The translations under genes and the position numbers were made by a program. Positions 21,566-32,521 of a stretch of 64,000 nucleotides of DNA are shown one piece after another. The notes under the pieces were generated by a model, which saw only the letters and a program-made list of their open reading frames with translations, did not search any database and was not told the origin of the DNA. The first letter of the stretch is position 1; the number at the start of each line of letters is the position of its first letter. Source of the stretch: Strongyloides papillosus (taxonomy: Eukaryota; Nematoda; Chromadorea; Rhabditida; Strongyloididae); contig SRSI01000056.1 of NCBI GenBank assembly GCA_005656395.1, positions 124,001 to 188,000 of the forward strand. The letters are read 5' to 3'.

Positions 21566-22594
21566 TTATAACATTAAACGGTTGTAATACTCTCCGAGGA
21601 GTGTTTTTGCTATGTTGTTAAAGATTTCTCTTCCACCTTCAGGGATCTACAATTAATTTATGTTTATTAGTTTTAATAATTAAGTACTTACAATTTCGTT
21701 GATGTTTTTTTGAGGTGCTGGATTTACTTTACCCCCCACCTGCTCAATAACGATATTTGGTTGTGGTCTATCATGAATAATAGATCCATCACGTTTTGTT
21801 TCTGTTGTTACAGGAATATCATGCAAAACTGGAGATCTACGGATATCTGAAGGTACTGGATGTGGTGGAGGTGACAGAATTGTTCTTAAAGCTTGTTCCA
21901 AGGTAGGTGGTTGTGCTTGTAGGGTATTCAAAATATCCAGTGGATTTGATGCCGCCCCCGGAATAGGTGGTTGAGGAGGTAATGTAGCGAGAGGTTCAAA
22001 AATTTCTGGCACTGTAAATTCATAGGACAATTCTGGTGTAATAGTATCATACACTTTATACGTCTTGCCAGGGTACTAATTGTTGTCCAAACCAATTTAT
22101 TGTTCGTTGTGGAGGTAATTCGGGAGTTGATGTTATTGTAGGTGGGAATGTTGGTGCGGCTTGTTGTTGATGTTTCTGGTAGCTTTAAACGCTCTGTTAT
22201 AGGATACTGTGGTTCTTCACTCGTTCTTTTCGGTATCTTAACATAAACATCTGTTTCATATGCTTTTTTAGTAAACCTTGGTTTAACAGTAATGGGAATA
22301 GGTGGTATTTGTTCATCTTTTTTCTCATTAAATGATTCAGAAATTATTGAATCACTTGAAGGGAAAAAGAATATCACCATCATATTTTGTGATACCTTCA
22401 CTTCTCGTGAATGTTTTATACTTCCACTTATTCTCACTAGCATCCCAATAAGCCTGGAATCTCGGTTTTAAACTTCTGTTACTCTCATTAACCTCCACAA
22501 CATCTAAATTAATATTTTTCCTCGGTGACATTCTTATATCTTTCTTAGGATGTTTTTTATACTCAATCTTATACCTATTAGTCTTACTCATCTT
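21566..22594 (-). CDS. Uncharacterised proline-rich protein, frame uncertain
   Basis: The 3' end is clear. Exon 21692-22054 or longer ends ...NINEI, a 45-bp intron (21647-21691) has consensus ends, and the last exon is 21566-21646 (IPEGGREIFNNIAKTLLGEY, then YNRLML). Upstream the coding signal changes frame at about 22365, 22185 and 22060. The text in each frame reads as protein: KPRFQAYWDASENKWKYKTF, then KDEQIPPIPITVKPRF, then APTFPPTITSTPELPP, then FEPLATLPPQPPIPGAAS. Two readings fit. One has one-base insertions at three places; the other has canonical introns (about 67 bp ending at 22344-22346 and 50 bp at 22012-22061) and no third shift. The start is also unsure: 22594 is the first in-frame ATG, but the frame stays open and lysine-rich to about 22714. 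No family is recognised. Confidence 0.45.
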
Positions 22595-22785
22595 CCCCTT
22601 TGTAATGGCATTCTCCGTCAACTGTATCTCCTCCAATAACTTAACAAAAGCAATCTCAGCAAAATTCTTCTTGTTTTTATCCTTCTTTATCTTATTAATT
22701 GTTTGTTTTTTAACCTATCTCCTTATCAATTTTTGCTTTCATCAAAACATTAATCTTTTTTAATTTTCTCCTACCTATGTGTTGT

Positions 22786-23465
22786 TTATTGTCGTCGGAT
22801 TGCCTTGCCACATTTAAATCTCCTTGTTGTTACGGTATACAGGATTCTGCCGTACTCGATTTTTTTGTGGATGTCTGCTATGTACTCGAAGGCGACTTGT
22901 TTACCGTTTTTGAAGATTTCACCGCCGATTATTATTTGGCCGGGGTTTATCTCGGCGACTCCTTGATCATATGAATCTAGGAGTTTGTCGTAGGAGCAGC
23001 ATTTCATTTTTAGGGTTGTGTTGAGTAGCTTTTCGTAGGGTACTGGTTTTATTCCACCTACCCATTCTCCGGATTTGCCACAGTGTTTTGAGTGGAAGTT
23101 TTCTTCACACCTTACTATGGATTGTGGTGAATTCTTATCAATAACAATGTCTTCAAGTTTGACATCTTGGGACCTTAAATACCCATCTGGATGACCTTCC
23201 ATTTTCAGGAATTTCACATCACCTCCAACATGTGTCCCATTCGGTAACCATCCCAAACAGGTTGCCTTAGCACATCCCAATATCGGCTGTCCATCCTTTA
23301 AAGCCTATAAATAATAATAATTTATTTTTCCAAACAACTTAAAATATCATTTCCACATATAATTACCTCAAAACTAAAAGGAATCGTTCCATTACCACAC
23401 TGGCTACCTCCAACATAATTACAGTTAACAACGAACAAAAAACACAAAAACAATACCAAAACCAT
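22786..23465 (-). CDS. Warthog-type hedgehog-related secreted protein
   Basis: Exon 1 is 23367-23465 and exon 2 is 22786-23304, giving 205 residues. The start encodes a signal peptide (MVLVLFLCFLFVVNC). The mature protein matches the nematode Wart domain. It begins CGNGTIPFSFEALKDGQPIL with GCAKATCLGWLPN. The later half is KCCSYDKLLDSYDQGVAEI, NPGQIIIGGEIF and FEYIADIHKK, ending in a strand YTVTTRRFKC. Warthog proteins belong to the hedgehog-related set of nematodes, linked to cuticle and moulting; this one is presumably secreted by epidermis (inference). There is no Hint/Hog autoprocessing domain: the frame ends 7 residues after the final Wart cysteine. Which family member it corresponds to cannot be decided. 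Confidence 0.85.
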
Positions 23466-23758
23466 TAATTAAATTTCTACCTTCTCAAAAACACTAATAA
23501 TAAGAAATAATTAAATTTTCCCAATCAAATATATAAATGTCACTATCTCCATTGACCGACATTAAAAGAATAATAACCCAATTAAAAAAAGACATCACAA
23601 TACATATTTTTTTCACCTATTCTTGGCATACACAAACACACATATAAAAAACAAAAATTATTTTATTTCTAAGATTGTGTTAATTCAATTTACTCTTATT
23701 AAAAGCAAATATGAATATAGATTTAGTAAAAGGAAAAAACAAAAAAAAATTAATTTAA
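23466..23758. other. Intergenic region between synaptotagmin-like and Warthog-type genes
   Basis: 293 bp of AT-rich DNA between two genes on the same strand. No additional gene is seen. The spacing would allow an operon, but no polypyrimidine trans-splice tract is convincing. Confidence 0.4.
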
Positions 23759-25293
23759 TTATGGTTTCTCTAATTGGTACCAACGGGCTTGACATTTCTG
23801 TTCATGTATAATACCCCTCCACAAGTCCCTACATTTATGGAGTGGTATATTTATTTTTCCTAGTACTTTGTGAGACATACCAAAGGTTCCATACTCGATT
23901 ATTGCCTCAACCTCCAGGAGCATGTCGCAAAGGGAACTTTTTGGTACACTGAAATTTAGTGATTCGTTAAATTGGGGATTAGATGTGTTCTTTTTGGATG
24001 AGGTCTTCTTTCTTTTGAGCCTCTTCTCATCCTCCAGACTAAGGAGGGATATACGGATGGAGGTGTTGACTTGTGATTCGCTTGATGTTATACAGAAATT
24101 CCTACCTTTAAAGACGTTTACCGTTAATCTTTGAGCTTTGGAGAGGTAGGAGAAGGATAGGAGGACCTCACCATACTCGTTTCCAGAACCTTCCTCTATT
24201 GGTAGGACCTCAGCCCAGAAACATGAGGGTTTATCCGTGAATTGTGTTATGTCTAATCTTCCTAGTGTTAGCCATATGTAACCGATACCTTCATCAACAG
24301 AGAATTGATCGTAATCATAAACTAATATTTCTAATCGACATTGTGTTATATCAGCATTAGAGGGGATTTGAAAGAAGAATTCTTGGTTAATCTCAGGATT
24401 AATGGTGTTTTTGTAAATCTTAGATACATGAGTTACTTTTCCTTCTTTACTTTCAGGTACCTCAAGACTAATCTTAAAATACGGATTAGGCAAATCCTCA
24501 GTCCTCTTAGAAATCAACTCATTAGCCTGTTTAAGGACAACAGTAAACAAATTCAAAGTCGAATCCAAATACATTGATATCTTTATACTTCCACAACAAC
24601 TACCGGAAGTCTGTTCCTCATCATAACACGATTCAATATCCCCAAAAGTTGTTTTGTACAAACCACGATCGATCTGATTTTGAGAGATACGTTCAAACAA
24701 CGATGGATGTGGTTTGTCTAATTTCGGTATAACAAACATCCCAGCAAAATCTTTTTTACCGTTGAATGAATTATCTTTATTGATATTTAATAGATAATCT
24801 TTACTATCCAGATCGGATGTTATGTTCTTTATTCTTGACATCCTCCTTTCGTCAATGCTATCATCCGTTGCTCCAATATACTTTGACTCTTTAAGTGTAT
24901 TTCTATAAATAAACAATATTTATTATTTATAACAGTCAAAATTTACGTTATCGGATTAGTATATGTCACACTTTCCTCCTCAGTATCCATTCTCCTAATA
25001 TTCCTACAATTAAAGGTTCTCACTTTTTTATTTTCACCTTTGTTATTTGAACCATACATAGGTATCGGCCTCGACATCTCCAAAAGGTTATTTTCATACC
25101 TATTAATTTTTTATTAGATATTTACATATGTCTATTTTAAAAAAACATACCAATTGAGGACGGAATTGTGTTTTCTCCTATGAAACATTATATATCCTAT
25201 GACAATTGTTGTTGTGAGAATGGTTCCACCTATCATGGCGAGAAGGAAAGTAAGGTTGTCTGCTGAGAGATCACTAATCGACTGGAAATCCAT
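23759..25293 (-). CDS. Synaptotagmin-like protein, divergent calcium sites
   Basis: Exons are 25151-25293, 24947-25099 and 23759-24902, giving 479 residues. The N-terminus is short and followed by a transmembrane segment (LTFLLAMIGGTILTTTIVIG, about 14-36) and basic residues, typical of synaptotagmins. C2A begins near GSIKISMYLDSTLNLFTVVL and includes PNPYFKISL and VYDYDQFSVDEGIG. C2B begins near GEVLLSFSYLSKAQRLTVNV and ends at WYQLEKP, close to the usual W-H-x-L terminus. In C2A the loop-1 aspartate of the usual SDPYVK motif is Asn, though loop-3 aspartates remain. In C2B both loops lack aspartates. Calcium binding is therefore probably weak in C2A and absent in C2B. This is a vesicle-trafficking protein rather than a fast calcium sensor (inference). 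The exact isoform is not resolved. Confidence 0.8.
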
Positions 25294-28243
25294 AATTTAT
25301 GTATATATATGTATCCTGAAATGTGTTTATGTTTAATGTGCTGGTAATGGGTTTTTTATGGTATCTTGAGATTGGCAATATAAAGGAAAGGTAAAATTTA
25401 ATATTTTATTTTTTGTTTATTTACAAATACGGGATATAAAGTAATTAGATGATATGTTTTTATGGAAGTGAATGTTTTTTGTTGTGGGAAGGTGGATTAA
25501 AAAAATATTAAATATTTTGTTTTGTAATTAGTTATTGTTGTAGAATAAAAAAATATTGTAGTTAAAAAGCAATCAAGATTTAATGAACCCTAATAAAGGA
25601 GTTTATTAGTATAAAGTTTTATTATATATAAATCTTATAAAAGTAATAAAATGTTGAAATACATAAATATTAAAATAAAATTTTTTTAGACTATTAACCA
25701 AGTATATGAAAATATATATCATGTATAATAAATTCATATTATCAGGTGATATTAAAAACATTATCTATATTTAAGATATCTTAGACTATAAAACAAATAT
25801 TTTCAAGAAAAGCTCTAAAAAAGATCTTTATATATATCTGAGAGTGTTTTACTTTAGAAGATAAGAGGATTTCATAGAATTTTATTTTTAACCATTTTCA
25901 CTATGTATTTCTTTAACTTTATTTCTATTAGTACTAATATCTATAAAAAAAGAATGTAATTAAAATGGTGTTTTGTAAAGTTAATAGAAATCTACATAAT
26001 AAAGTATAAAGAAAAAAAATAAATAATAAAAATAGTACATTCTTATCTCAATTCCAATGAAACTTTCTCTTCATGTCTGATTAATATCTTAGATATTTCA
26101 TAGTACATGTTAATTAAAGCTCCTTTTAGGATGTAACTAGTGTGAAATAATTGGAATAAGAAGTGATATTAATGAGATAACTCTTGTTCTAAAAATTCAT
26201 TTCTTATCATATTATTTAGCAATACACACTAATTCAAAAGGGAATAATAATACAAGATGGATAGTTGTATAATGTATTTAATTAGGAGTATATATTTTGA
26301 AATTTTTTAAATTATCCTCACTAAATTAAAATTCCTTTAAGAAAATATTTTAACGATTATATTTGATGAAACAATATATATTTTTTTCTCTATAAAAGAA
26401 CAACAAAACAATTGTGGGAGTAATGGCATTTCTATAGGAAATGGTATTTAGAAAAAAGTACTATTTATTTGAGATAATAATATATATCTTCTGATCTTTA
26501 TTTCTTTAAATAATTATAACTTTTTGTCTTTTGTTAATAAGTTTACACTTTTAAAAAATTGTTTTCAATGAAAATACTATTAATGGGGAGAAATAGTAAA
26601 AAAAAAGAATGGTACGAAGATGAATGTTAATTGAAAAATAGATGTATGTTTATAGAAATTTTAATATGATTTTTGAGATGATAAATCGTCTTTTAATAGA
26701 AACAATTAATCTACCTCTTGTTTTTAAATAATAATAATTAATTCCTCATACAATTGCCATTATAGTTGTTTGTTATCCTCATTAAACATTAAAAAAATAA
26801 CAATAAACATTAAACTATATTTTAATGAGGTAATATCAATTTTTGTTATTATTCAAAATTTTAAAAGCTCTACATGCAATTAGAATTTTATGATAAACAG
26901 ATAGCCAGAAAGTTAAACTTAAGGGGTAATTCAAAAATTATAATAAACATTGTGTAAAAAACAAAAATCTTGTAAAAAATGTATAATTATAACATATCAT
27001 GGCATTATCTATGTTTAAGAAATACAAATTCGTTAAAAAAAACAAAATAACTTCACTTTATAAAAATAAAAACATTTCCAAAATTACATAAATATTTTTA
27101 AAAATATATCATGAAAAAGAAAATTTAGTATTATTAAAAATAAGAAATAAACAAAAATTGGAAGAAAAGACTACCAACACACAATATATATATTAATTTT
27201 TTACCTAAATATGATTAATATATCCTTTCAATTGCAAAGTAATTTCATAAAGATATTAAATAAGAAAAATGGCTATTTGATAAATAAAATACCATTTTCA
27301 AAAATTTTGAATAATAATTATTAATACTTTTTGTGATAATAATTATTTTCTAGGTATAATTAAATTATATTAATCCACGCACAGACACACGAACATGGCA
27401 ATAAAAAATCTTTCCACAAAAGTCTCTCTTATTACATTTAAATAATATTTTATTGTAGCCTTACTCTAATAACTAATTCACCAAAGAAACATCTGTGTGC
27501 CCTGGAATTGGAAACTAAAACAAATTAACCCATAAATTTTAATCATTTTTTAAAAAATACTTATTTCTAATTTAATTGACAAAATAATAAAAAAGAAACA
27601 TAAATTTTTACTCAAACATCTACTCTTTTATTATCCATTAAAAAAACTCTTTATACAGGGAAAAAAAATAAAAATATAAAATTATACTCCTCCATGACCG
27701 CATACATTTTTTTATTTTATTATTCAAAAATTTATAAACACATGAAAAATTAATAAAGCATTAAAATATAATCAGTCCAAATGATTTTTGACTCTAAAAA
27801 GTTACATTAAAATTTTGTTATTTACTAATTAGAATGTAAAAAACATAAAAGAATGAGAAAGGGAAAAGGAATTGAGAAAATAAGTTATTTTTTTTATCAA
27901 AATATCTTTTGTTTTATTATACAAAAAATGTATATTAATATATAAAAAAATGTCAGAATTGTGATTAATCTTTTTACTCCTTTGATGTGGTTAGAGATGT
28001 TTCATATATTGTCTTATTCCATTGGACTTTTGGCTGTCGTCGTTGAAATATGTATTGATACTTTTTTTGGCTTCAGGTAATAGAAATTTGTTAGTGGTAA
28101 TCAGGATGTAAGAATTAGTAGTAGTAGTATATTGAAGTGACGTGAGATATAAAGATAGATAGAAAGATTACATGTATATATATTATAGGTAGAAAAAATA
28201 AAAGTAGTATATTTATTTAGGAGATGGGCATTTGATGGTGGAA
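25294..28243. other. Long AT-rich non-coding tract
   Basis: Nearly 3 kb between the synaptotagmin-like start and the small secreted peptide gene. I find no frame with coding composition, no tRNA-like structure and no inverted-repeat element. It may contain regulatory sequence for the neuronal-type genes around it, but nothing specific can be named. Confidence 0.5.
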
Positions 28244-28564
28244 TCACTTATATTGTAATGCTCTTTCGGATGGAGATTGCCAAGGTTCCTCGAGGAGTTG
28301 GTTTGTGTCTGGGGGAAGAAAATAACTTGAAGGTTCTGAAACGTAACGTCTACCTCTAGTCGTGATGTCTCCCTGACGGCCTTCACCAAGAAGGCCACGA
28401 AACACATGCTACAAAAATATTGTTATATTTATGTGTGTATATTTTTAACATACCTGAATTCTGGTCATCTTCCCTGGTGAAGCTTCTGATGAGTGAAATA
28501 GGATATTGAGTAAAGTACTAATAATAATAAAAAACAAACAAATATTCTTCAAAAATTTTGTCAT
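28244..28564 (-). CDS. Candidate small secreted peptide precursor
   Basis: Exon 1 is 28454-28564 and exon 2 is 28244-28408, with a 45-bp intron that has good ends (CAG|gtatgt, tttttgtag|C). The product has 91 residues. Residues 1-28 form a strong signal peptide (MTKFLKNICLFFIIISTLLN, then ILFHSSEA). The mature part is polar: SPGKMTRIQHVFRGLLGEGR, then QGDITTRGRRYVSEPSSYFL, then PPDTNQLLEEPWQSPSERAL. GRR is a classical amidation and dibasic cleavage site, so processing to a roughly 27-residue amidated peptide is possible. Exon 2 is far less AT-rich than its flanks, supporting coding, and AATAAA follows at about 28216-28221. A second frame across exon 2 is also open but does not join the signal peptide. 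No known neuropeptide family is recognised. Confidence 0.6.
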
Positions 28565-31459
28565 TTTTCCTTTTTAATAATTAAAAAATCTTAAATTAAA
28601 AATAAATATCTATGAAATAAACATTAATTTGCAATTAAAACGTTGCACAAAAATTATAAGGTAAAAGTAAAAAAAAAGATTGAAATAGAATACTTTAATC
28701 TTTGTTTTCATTAAAAATACCAACCTTAATAAAAACTCCATTAAAATAATTTACATAAAAAATTAAAAGAAAATATATTTACTACTCATATAAAGTGATA
28801 TAACTATATTTCCATGATAAACAAAGAACAATACTACCACTTTAAATATATTTACAACTTTTAAAGTTTAAATTATAAATGATTTATTAAATATTAAAAT
28901 TTATTCATCCTACACCCCAAATAGAAAGAATGCCTTTTTAAATTACATATCAAAATTTATTACCAATCTAATCAACTTTTAGGAGAATGATATAAAAGTA
29001 AAAAATATTTTATTATTTAACAATACAGAGGAATTTAAAACTTAATAGGCAATTACACCATAAGTTTACATAAACTTTTTTTATGATAGGTGTAAAAAGT
29101 TTAAAAACCAAAATGGCTTTAAATTTCAATTTATATCTTACATGTTATCTCCTTTTAGTACTAGAGGAATTTGGAGATACTCTCATGAACGTGTCAATTC
29201 AAACGGAACAATGATGTAGTTATATTTTTTAAGGAATGATATATTGAAGATTAAATGAATATTTTTGATTGACATATACTTTCTCTTTTATATCGGGAAT
29301 GGAAAGTTTAATTACTATTATTTTGATGGGCAAACAAAATTATAATACAAAAAAATACCATCCCACAATGGGGGTGTTTGTTTTTTTCTAGATATTTTTA
29401 CTTCTTTCTAATATCATCATCATCCTCCGAATCTAATAATAATCACAATATCTCTCTTCAAAATCCAATTTGAGGTATGAAAATTAAATAAAGGTATACG
29501 GTACATAAATATCCAAATGATGATAGAATTTTGTTTTTCTCCTCAAAGGGTAACTTTCTCAGATAAATTAAAATAATTTATTTTTACTTGACGTGGATAT
29601 AGGATAATTAGATATAATAATCTCGAATACTTATCTTTTGGAGATGTTTTTAGTACAAAATAAGGGTACAAGGAAGTATCATGCTTGTTGAGATTCTTGA
29701 TCATAATTTAATGTATATTATTTTTGATAATCACATTTATAAAAGATTATGAAATTAGTATTAGTTATAGAGATGATGTAATAATAAAAATATATAATAA
29801 TAATAACTTTATAATTATTCAATTCCTACATATTTCATAGAAAAATGGCAAATAATGATGAAGAATAAAGAAAATTGCTAATAGAATAATATATTTTTTT
29901 ATTATATATTTATATTATATTATATTATGATTATATAATATTTTGTTAATGATAATTATTAGTTTAGGATATTAACCTATTAAATATTAATAAATTTAAA
30001 GAATCGTCACCGAGGAGAGTTATAATAACATCCACCCTAATTTTACCTCAATTAAATTGTTTATCTTTTAATAAATTATATAAAAACTAAAATGTAGTTA
30101 TGGGATAAAAAAATACTGTAATCTACTTTTGTTCAATAGAAAATTGAATTTTACCTACTACTAAATTTACCATAAATACAAAAACAAATAATATTTATAC
30201 AAAATAGTACAATTTCCCTAATCTTCATTAGTAAGACCATCTCCATTTTTGTAGTTATAAATATTTGCTTTTTCTAAAACTAAAATATAATTACATATAT
30301 CCTACCAAAATCATAGTTTAAAAAATAAAGATAATACCAACCATGCAATTAGATATAATAAAAATTGAAACTTTATCTTTTGTAAGGAGAAAATAATTAT
30401 TGTATAAACAAAAGATAAAATTTATCAGGGGATGGATGGAATATAAATTAGATATGTACACTATAATATTACAATGAAAAGTGATGTTATTTTGGAGAGG
30501 AGAAAAAAATGTAATCAGCTAACATTTTATGGTCACTTAACTTTACTTATATTATCATTTAACTGGATTAATGGTCTACTATCTATTATCTTTTACACCC
30601 ATTTTTTCCTGTTACTACCACTATACCTAAAACTCGATAAAGTTTATACATAATAAAAAATTTATTTTTTCATCTCTTGATTAATGTTACTTCAAATAAA
30701 CATAAAATTCCGAGAGTATCGAGAGTAATTTTAGTATAATAATCTTTAAAGGAAAAAAAAAGCAATTAGTTTTATTGAAAAAAAAGAAATTATATTATGG
30801 ATTACGCAAAATTACTGTTAGTTTTTTATAACTTTTCGCTATTTCAATTCATGGAACAAAAATTTATAGATATAAATAAATATTATGAAAATATTTAAAA
30901 AAATATACAGACAAATTTCTAAAAATAAAAAAAACAACAACTTGTTAAAACAATAGAAATAAATTAGCTTTTTATATTTTACCTATGAGGAAATATTAAG
31001 ATTTCATCAAAATAACCAATTTTGAATGTAAGACAAAATACTAGATATCAAAATTTTTAACATTATTAACATTCATGTTTAATTATTTGTTAACTTAATC
31101 CAATATTATTAAATAATATTAGTATTCTATACTTTAATTTGAGGAAATAGTGGGCTGGCAAAGTATAAACTATTAAAATATTATTACCTCTGCTTCGTTT
31201 AATGTAAAAGTACTTGAAAAATTCATATATATATATTTTAGGTTATATATATTTTATAGGAGAGTAGTAAAATTTTGCCTAAATATCACATCATTTTTAT
31301 TAATTTTTAATGGGACATTTGGTATAACAATTACATGAAGGTGTAGTAAATTTTATTTTTTAATATTTAATGGAAATGTTTGTCAAAATAAAATATATAT
31401 ATATTTAAAATTATATAACACTTTTTAAAAGTGGTTCATTCGCCAAACTGTATATTTGA
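28565..31459. other. Long AT-rich non-coding tract
   Basis: About 2.9 kb without a supportable gene. A few less AT-rich patches (29400-29530, 30000-30060) have no consistent frame on either strand. Confidence 0.5.
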
Positions 31460-32108
31460 TTAATCAGATGCCACACGTGGTGAATCATCATCACCAAATT
31501 CAACCCTTGGTGCTAGTTTCAAAACAGGATCTGAACATATTTTGGATGGTTCATTCACCCTCCTCGTCAATTTCTTTTTATCTTCTTTATCGTCACCAGA
31601 TCTACCCAACAACACATCAGCTCCATGTGAAGCAGCATTAATGGCTGTTGACAGTAATTTGCTCGTTGAAAAAATATTTTTCTTTCTCAATGGAACAGAT
31701 AATGGTGTCTTTTCAAGGCAATTATCATTATAATTATTTTTTACCTTTTCAACACTATTTTCATTTTTCATAACTTTAGTTAGGTTTTTTAACTCCATTT
31801 TTGCTCTTTTTATGACGTTATCGCTCTTTTTTGTGATTGATGATGGTTCATTGAAACCAATTTCTTTTTTTTCGCTTTCTTTAATTTTACCCTTGATTGG
31901 TTTCAAGGTACTCCTCTTATTTTTGACTTCTTCTATCGATGGCCACGGTTGGAATGTATTAGAAACATTCTGTTGTTGGTAAACATTTCTTACCAAATCA
32001 CTCTCCTTCTCATTACTATTCCCCTCCTCCAATATTTTACAATGTTGTTGTTGTTGTTGGATTTTCTCATTACTCCTCGTTACCTCTCCAACTTCTTTTA
32101 TCACACTT
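31460..32108 (-). CDS. Terminal exon of unknown gene, or alternative TMC C-terminus
   Basis: The open frame begins right after a consensus acceptor (ttattttag, exon from 32108) and runs to a stop at 31460, about 215 residues. It is charged and lysine-rich with a glutamine run (IQQQQQHC). A more structured end reads NIFSTSKLLSTAINAASHGA, DVLLGRSGDD, then VEFGDDDSPRVASD. The acceptor needs an upstream donor in phase 2, and none that is convincing lies in the 413 bp before the TMC stop. A phase-2 donor-like GG|GTCTGT occurs inside the last TMC exon near 32624, so this could be an alternative TMC tail. It could instead be the last exon of a separate gene. No domain is recognised. Confidence 0.4.
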
Positions 32109-32521
32109 CTAAAATAAGGGAAATGTTATAATATTAATAATATATATAGATTTCCCTTTCCTCATAAACAGTAACAAAGAATTAAACAAAAAAAATATTA
32201 CTTATCTATTAAATATATACATATATATATGTCACATGCAAATGAAAATCGACAAAATAAAAATTGTAGTTATTAAAACTAAGTATAAAAAATGTTTTTT
32301 TTAGCATATAACATTATAAACACGTAAAATGTAATTAATATACAGGAAAATTAAAATTTCCTACAGTTTTTGGTTGGAAATTTAGATTGTAGAAAAAAAG
32401 TAATGACAGATAAAGGAAATGACGATAGAAGGATGGTATTAGAGAGAGATGTAAATTGTCAATAGATTAATAACCAAAAATTAGATAATAGGAAGTTGGA
32501 GAAAAAAAAGATGTTATGTTG
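32109..32521. other. Spacer or intron downstream of TMC stop
   Basis: AT-rich with no coding signal. It is either an intron to the exon at 31460-32108 or an intergenic spacer. Confidence 0.35.
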
